Of a stretch of 64,000 nucleotides of DNA, positions 62,237 through 64,000 are shown one piece after another. How positions within the stretch are numbered: the stretch's first letter is position 1; each line of letters opens with the position of its first letter. A program made the translations under genes and the position numbers. The notes beneath the pieces are model-generated. The model made no database searches and was not told where the DNA came from. It saw only the letters and a list, made by a program, of their open reading frames with translations. The stretch spans positions 62,001 through 126,000 of the forward strand of contig NZ_BMMT01000010.1 in the NCBI RefSeq assembly GCF_014646075.1, written 5' to 3'. Source of the DNA: Saccharopolyspora thermophila. Its GTDB lineage: Bacteria > Actinomycetota > Actinomycetes > Mycobacteriales > Pseudonocardiaceae.

Positions 62237-62968
62237 TCAGGAAGGCGGGCCGTTGAGCGAGGTTTCGACGTAGAAACGGGAAGAATCAGCGGGCAGAATG
62301 ACGCGGAGGAGCTCGACGACGTCGCCGTCGGCGCTCCAGGTGATCCGCAGCCAGCGGAAGACCGGCGTGCCGACGGGCAGCCCGAACAGCTCGGCGTGCT
62401 CGTCGTCCAGCGCGTACGGCTCCACATAGAGCCGACTCCGCCCCAGCGCGACCCCGCGGTTGCGAAGGTAGACGTGTGTGGTCGTGGTGATGAGCGGTTG
62501 GTCCACCAGATCGGGCGCGACGCGGAACGGCAGCACCGCCAGTTCCGCAGCCACCACCCGCGCGCCGTCCGCGCTCAGCTTGTGGCGTTCGACCTGGACG
62601 ACGGCTTCGTCGCCGGCCACGTCCGGCAACTCCAAGGCGGCCTGCCGGGCGAGCAGCACCTGGGCGCTGATCACTCGGTGATCACCGTGCATCTCAGGAC
62701 CGCTGAGCAGCAGACCGGTCGCCCGAAGCAGGTTGTGCTCCCCGGCGGTCTGCGCAACGAACGTGCCGCGCCGCCGGTACCGCACGACCATTCCGGCATC
62801 GGCCAGGTCGCGGAGTGCGCGCTGCACGGTGATCCGGGAGACGCCGTACTGCTCACTGAGCTCGGCCTCGGTGGGGATCCGGGTCCCGGGCGCCCACCGA
62901 CCATCCCGGATGCGCGCCTCCAACTCCCTGCGTATCCGCGCGTGCAGCGGGAGGTCACGTCCGCTCAT
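62237..62968 (-). CDS. GntR/HutC-family regulator
   Basis: A 243-residue HutC-type GntR regulator. The winged HTH (WAPGTRIPTEAELSEQYGVS, RITVQRALRDLADAGMVVRY) covers about 10-75, then the UbiC-like UTRA effector domain (RVVAAELAVLPFRVAPDLVD ... FGLPVGTPVFRWLRITWSAD). ATG 62968. It is 39 bases ahead of the binding-protein gene on the same strand, so it probably represses its own ABC operon and senses the imported compound. The 314 bases upstream contain only a hairpin (63090-63126). Confidence 0.87.
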   Translation of the reverse strand: MSGRDLPLHARIRRELEARIRDGRWAPGTRIPTEAELSEQYGVSRITVQRALRDLADAGMVVRYRRRGTFVAQTAGEHNLLRATGLLLSGPEMHGDHRVISAQVLLARQAALELPDVAGDEAVVQVERHKLSADGARVVAAELAVLPFRVAPDLVDQPLITTTTHVYLRNRGVALGRSRLYVEPYALDDEHAELFGLPVGTPVFRWLRITWSADGDVVELLRVILPADSSRFYVETSLNGPPS

Positions 62969-63089
62969 GACCTGGAGATCTTGGGCATGCGCACTTGATA
63001 TGTCAATAGTGCGAATGGATATGGCAATGTGCCAGCTCGACCGGCTGCTGCCCGAGAAGCTCCGCTGACAGGGTGCGCCACTCCTGGGC

Positions 63090-63126
63090 GGGCCGGGTGC
63101 GGTGCGCGTCGCACCGCACCCGGCCC
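63090..63126 (-). terminator. Strong hairpin between the amidohydrolase and gntR genes
   Basis: A 17-bp perfect stem, GGGCCGGGTGCGGTGCG (63090-63106) and its complement (63110-63126), with a three-base loop. It lies 157 bases beyond the amidohydrolase stop and upstream of the gntR start, so it probably ends the amidohydrolase transcript. Confidence 0.65.
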
Positions 63127-63282
63127 GTGCTCGTCGCTCTGGTGCGCCCTCTCGACCCGCCCACACGCGCGGTTCCCGTGGGCGTGCACGCGCGGGAGAG
63201 CTGGGGCGATGACAGCCACTCCCGGATGGCCTGGTGCGGTCCCGACACCTCTTCAGAGGCCCCTGCGGGACACGCCTGCTCC

Positions 63283-64000
63283 TCAGACGTCCTCCCTCCG
63301 GACCGGGTCGTCGGTGTCTGGATGTCCGGTCAGGTCGGCCAGGACGGCTGCGAGTGCTTCGGCGCCGGCTGCGCAGTCGGCGGGTTCGGCGCGCTCCTCC
63401 GGGGAGTGGGAGATGCCGGAGGGGTTGCGGACGAAAAGCATTGCTGTTGGCAGGAACGGCGCCAGAACGCCGGCGTCGTGGCCTGCTCCCGTCTCCAGGA
63501 TCGGGGCGTGTGGGAGGACGCGGACGAGCCGTTGCTGGAGTCCGCAGTCGAAATGTGCTGTGGGGCTGAACGATTCCTCGCGCAATGCCACGGTGCAGCC
63601 CTCCTGGGACGCTGCCTCGTGTGCGGCGTCGGTGATCCGCTGCACGACCGCGCGGGCCACCTCGTCATCGGGGTGGCGGACGTCCAGCCACACCTCCACC
63701 GCCGAGGCGATCACGTTGGTGCCGCCCGGAATCGGTGTGATCCGCCCGACCGTGGCACGCGCGGACGGTGTGGACCGTGCCGTTTCCTGGGCGGCCAGCA
63801 CGATCCGGGCCGCGACGATCATCGGGTCGCGACGGTCGGGCATCAGCGTCGTCCCGGCGTGGTTTCCTTGCCCGGCCACGGTGAGCCGCCAGCGGCCGTG
63901 GCCGATGATCGACGAGCCGATGGCCACCGGCTGGTCGAGGTGGACGAGGCCGCGGCCCTGCTCGACGTGCAGCTCGACGAACACCCCGATACGGTCGAGC
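63283..64000 (-). CDS. M20-family amidohydrolase (allantoate/N-carbamoyl-amino-acid type), 3' part
   Basis: The C-terminal 238 residues of an M20 hydantoinase/carbamoylase-family enzyme; the start lies beyond the window edge. Visible: VELHVEQGRGLVHLDQPVAI (EQG metal region), the dimerisation domain GNHAGTTLMPDRRDPMIVAA, PGGTNVIASAVEVWLDVRHP, ETGAGHDAGVLAPFLPTAML and the C-terminal metal segment NPSGISHSPEE. Members cleave allantoate, ureidopropionate or N-carbamoyl amino acids, releasing ammonia. The neighbouring importer may supply the substrate. Confidence 0.85.
   Translation of the reverse strand, partial: LDRIGVFVELHVEQGRGLVHLDQPVAIGSSIIGHGRWRLTVAGQGNHAGTTLMPDRRDPMIVAARIVLAAQETARSTPSARATVGRITPIPGGTNVIASAVEVWLDVRHPDDEVARAVVQRITDAAHEAASQEGCTVALREESFSPTAHFDCGLQQRLVRVLPHAPILETGAGHDAGVLAPFLPTAMLFVRNPSGISHSPEERAEPADCAAGAEALAAVLADLTGHPDTDDPVRREDV

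Overview
The window is high-GC DNA with many GTG starts, AGGAGG-type ribosome sites and 4-base ATGA/GTGA gene overlaps. Together with a LuxR/LAL regulator behind benABCD, a DtxR/IdeR-type iron box, an LppP/LprE lipoprotein, mycobacterial-style sigma factors and abundant LLM flavin monooxygenases, this points to an actinomycete, probably a soil Pseudonocardiales such as Saccharopolyspora or Amycolatopsis. The genus is inference. No rRNA, CRISPR array, complete insertion sequence or replication origin was seen.

1-13.9 kb: aromatic catabolism. A leftward LysR-catB-catA-catC operon is divergent from rightward benABCD-benR. Together they convert benzoate to catechol and then to 3-oxoadipate enol-lactone. 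A self-contained unit follows: a small HTH regulator under a 52-bp symmetric operator, coupled to an alpha/beta hydrolase, then a second hydrolase resembling enol-lactone hydrolases. At the left end are an MBL-fold protein, a 49-aa unknown peptide gene and a DUF2277 gene.

14-19.3 kb: a GntP-family permease, relics of a CoA-transferase and an HMG-CoA-lyase-like gene, an IclR regulator, and a cyclase-family hydrolase paired with a TPP enzyme. 19.3-23.8 kb: iron uptake (siderophore-binding lipoprotein divergent from a siderophore-interacting flavoprotein across an iron box), a SnoaL-tailed ECF sigma factor, a lipoprotein and a hydrolase. 23.9-25 kb: tRNA-Sec (UCA) directly followed by selD, without selA, selB or a selenoprotein in the window. 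25.7-29.4 kb: three overlapping LLM flavin monooxygenase genes.

29.4-35.1 kb: a gene graveyard containing the tail of a molybdenum hydroxylase, a SnoaL gene with an in-frame amber codon, a quinone-reductase tail joined to an SDR fragment, a frameshifted radical SAM/SPASM maturase, and an MFS gene with a large internal deletion. Intact Nudix, DUF6188-like, zinc-ADH-like and GlcG-like genes are interspersed.

35.2-42.3 kb: a LysR/SCP2-like/hydrolase unit, then MarR divergent from MFS-AKR-LLM-small ORF-SRPBCC. The MFS promoter shares an operator-like sequence with the dead MFS copy. 42.3-46 kb: part of an oxidative sugar-acid (Weimberg-type) route comprising an FAH-fold dehydratase, a 2-hydroxyacid dehydrogenase and a ketoglutarate-semialdehyde dehydrogenase. 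46.3-54 kb: two convergent paralogous GntR/FCD regulators, then a pentose/polyol cluster (ALDH, xylulokinase, HAD phosphatase, RpiA, SDR) and a MIP channel gene carrying a one-base frameshift.

54-64 kb, mostly leftward: FAD amine/amino-acid oxidase with a POT peptide transporter, a secreted alpha/beta hydrolase, and a GntR-controlled polyamine-type ABC transporter preceded by the 3' part of an M20 amidohydrolase.
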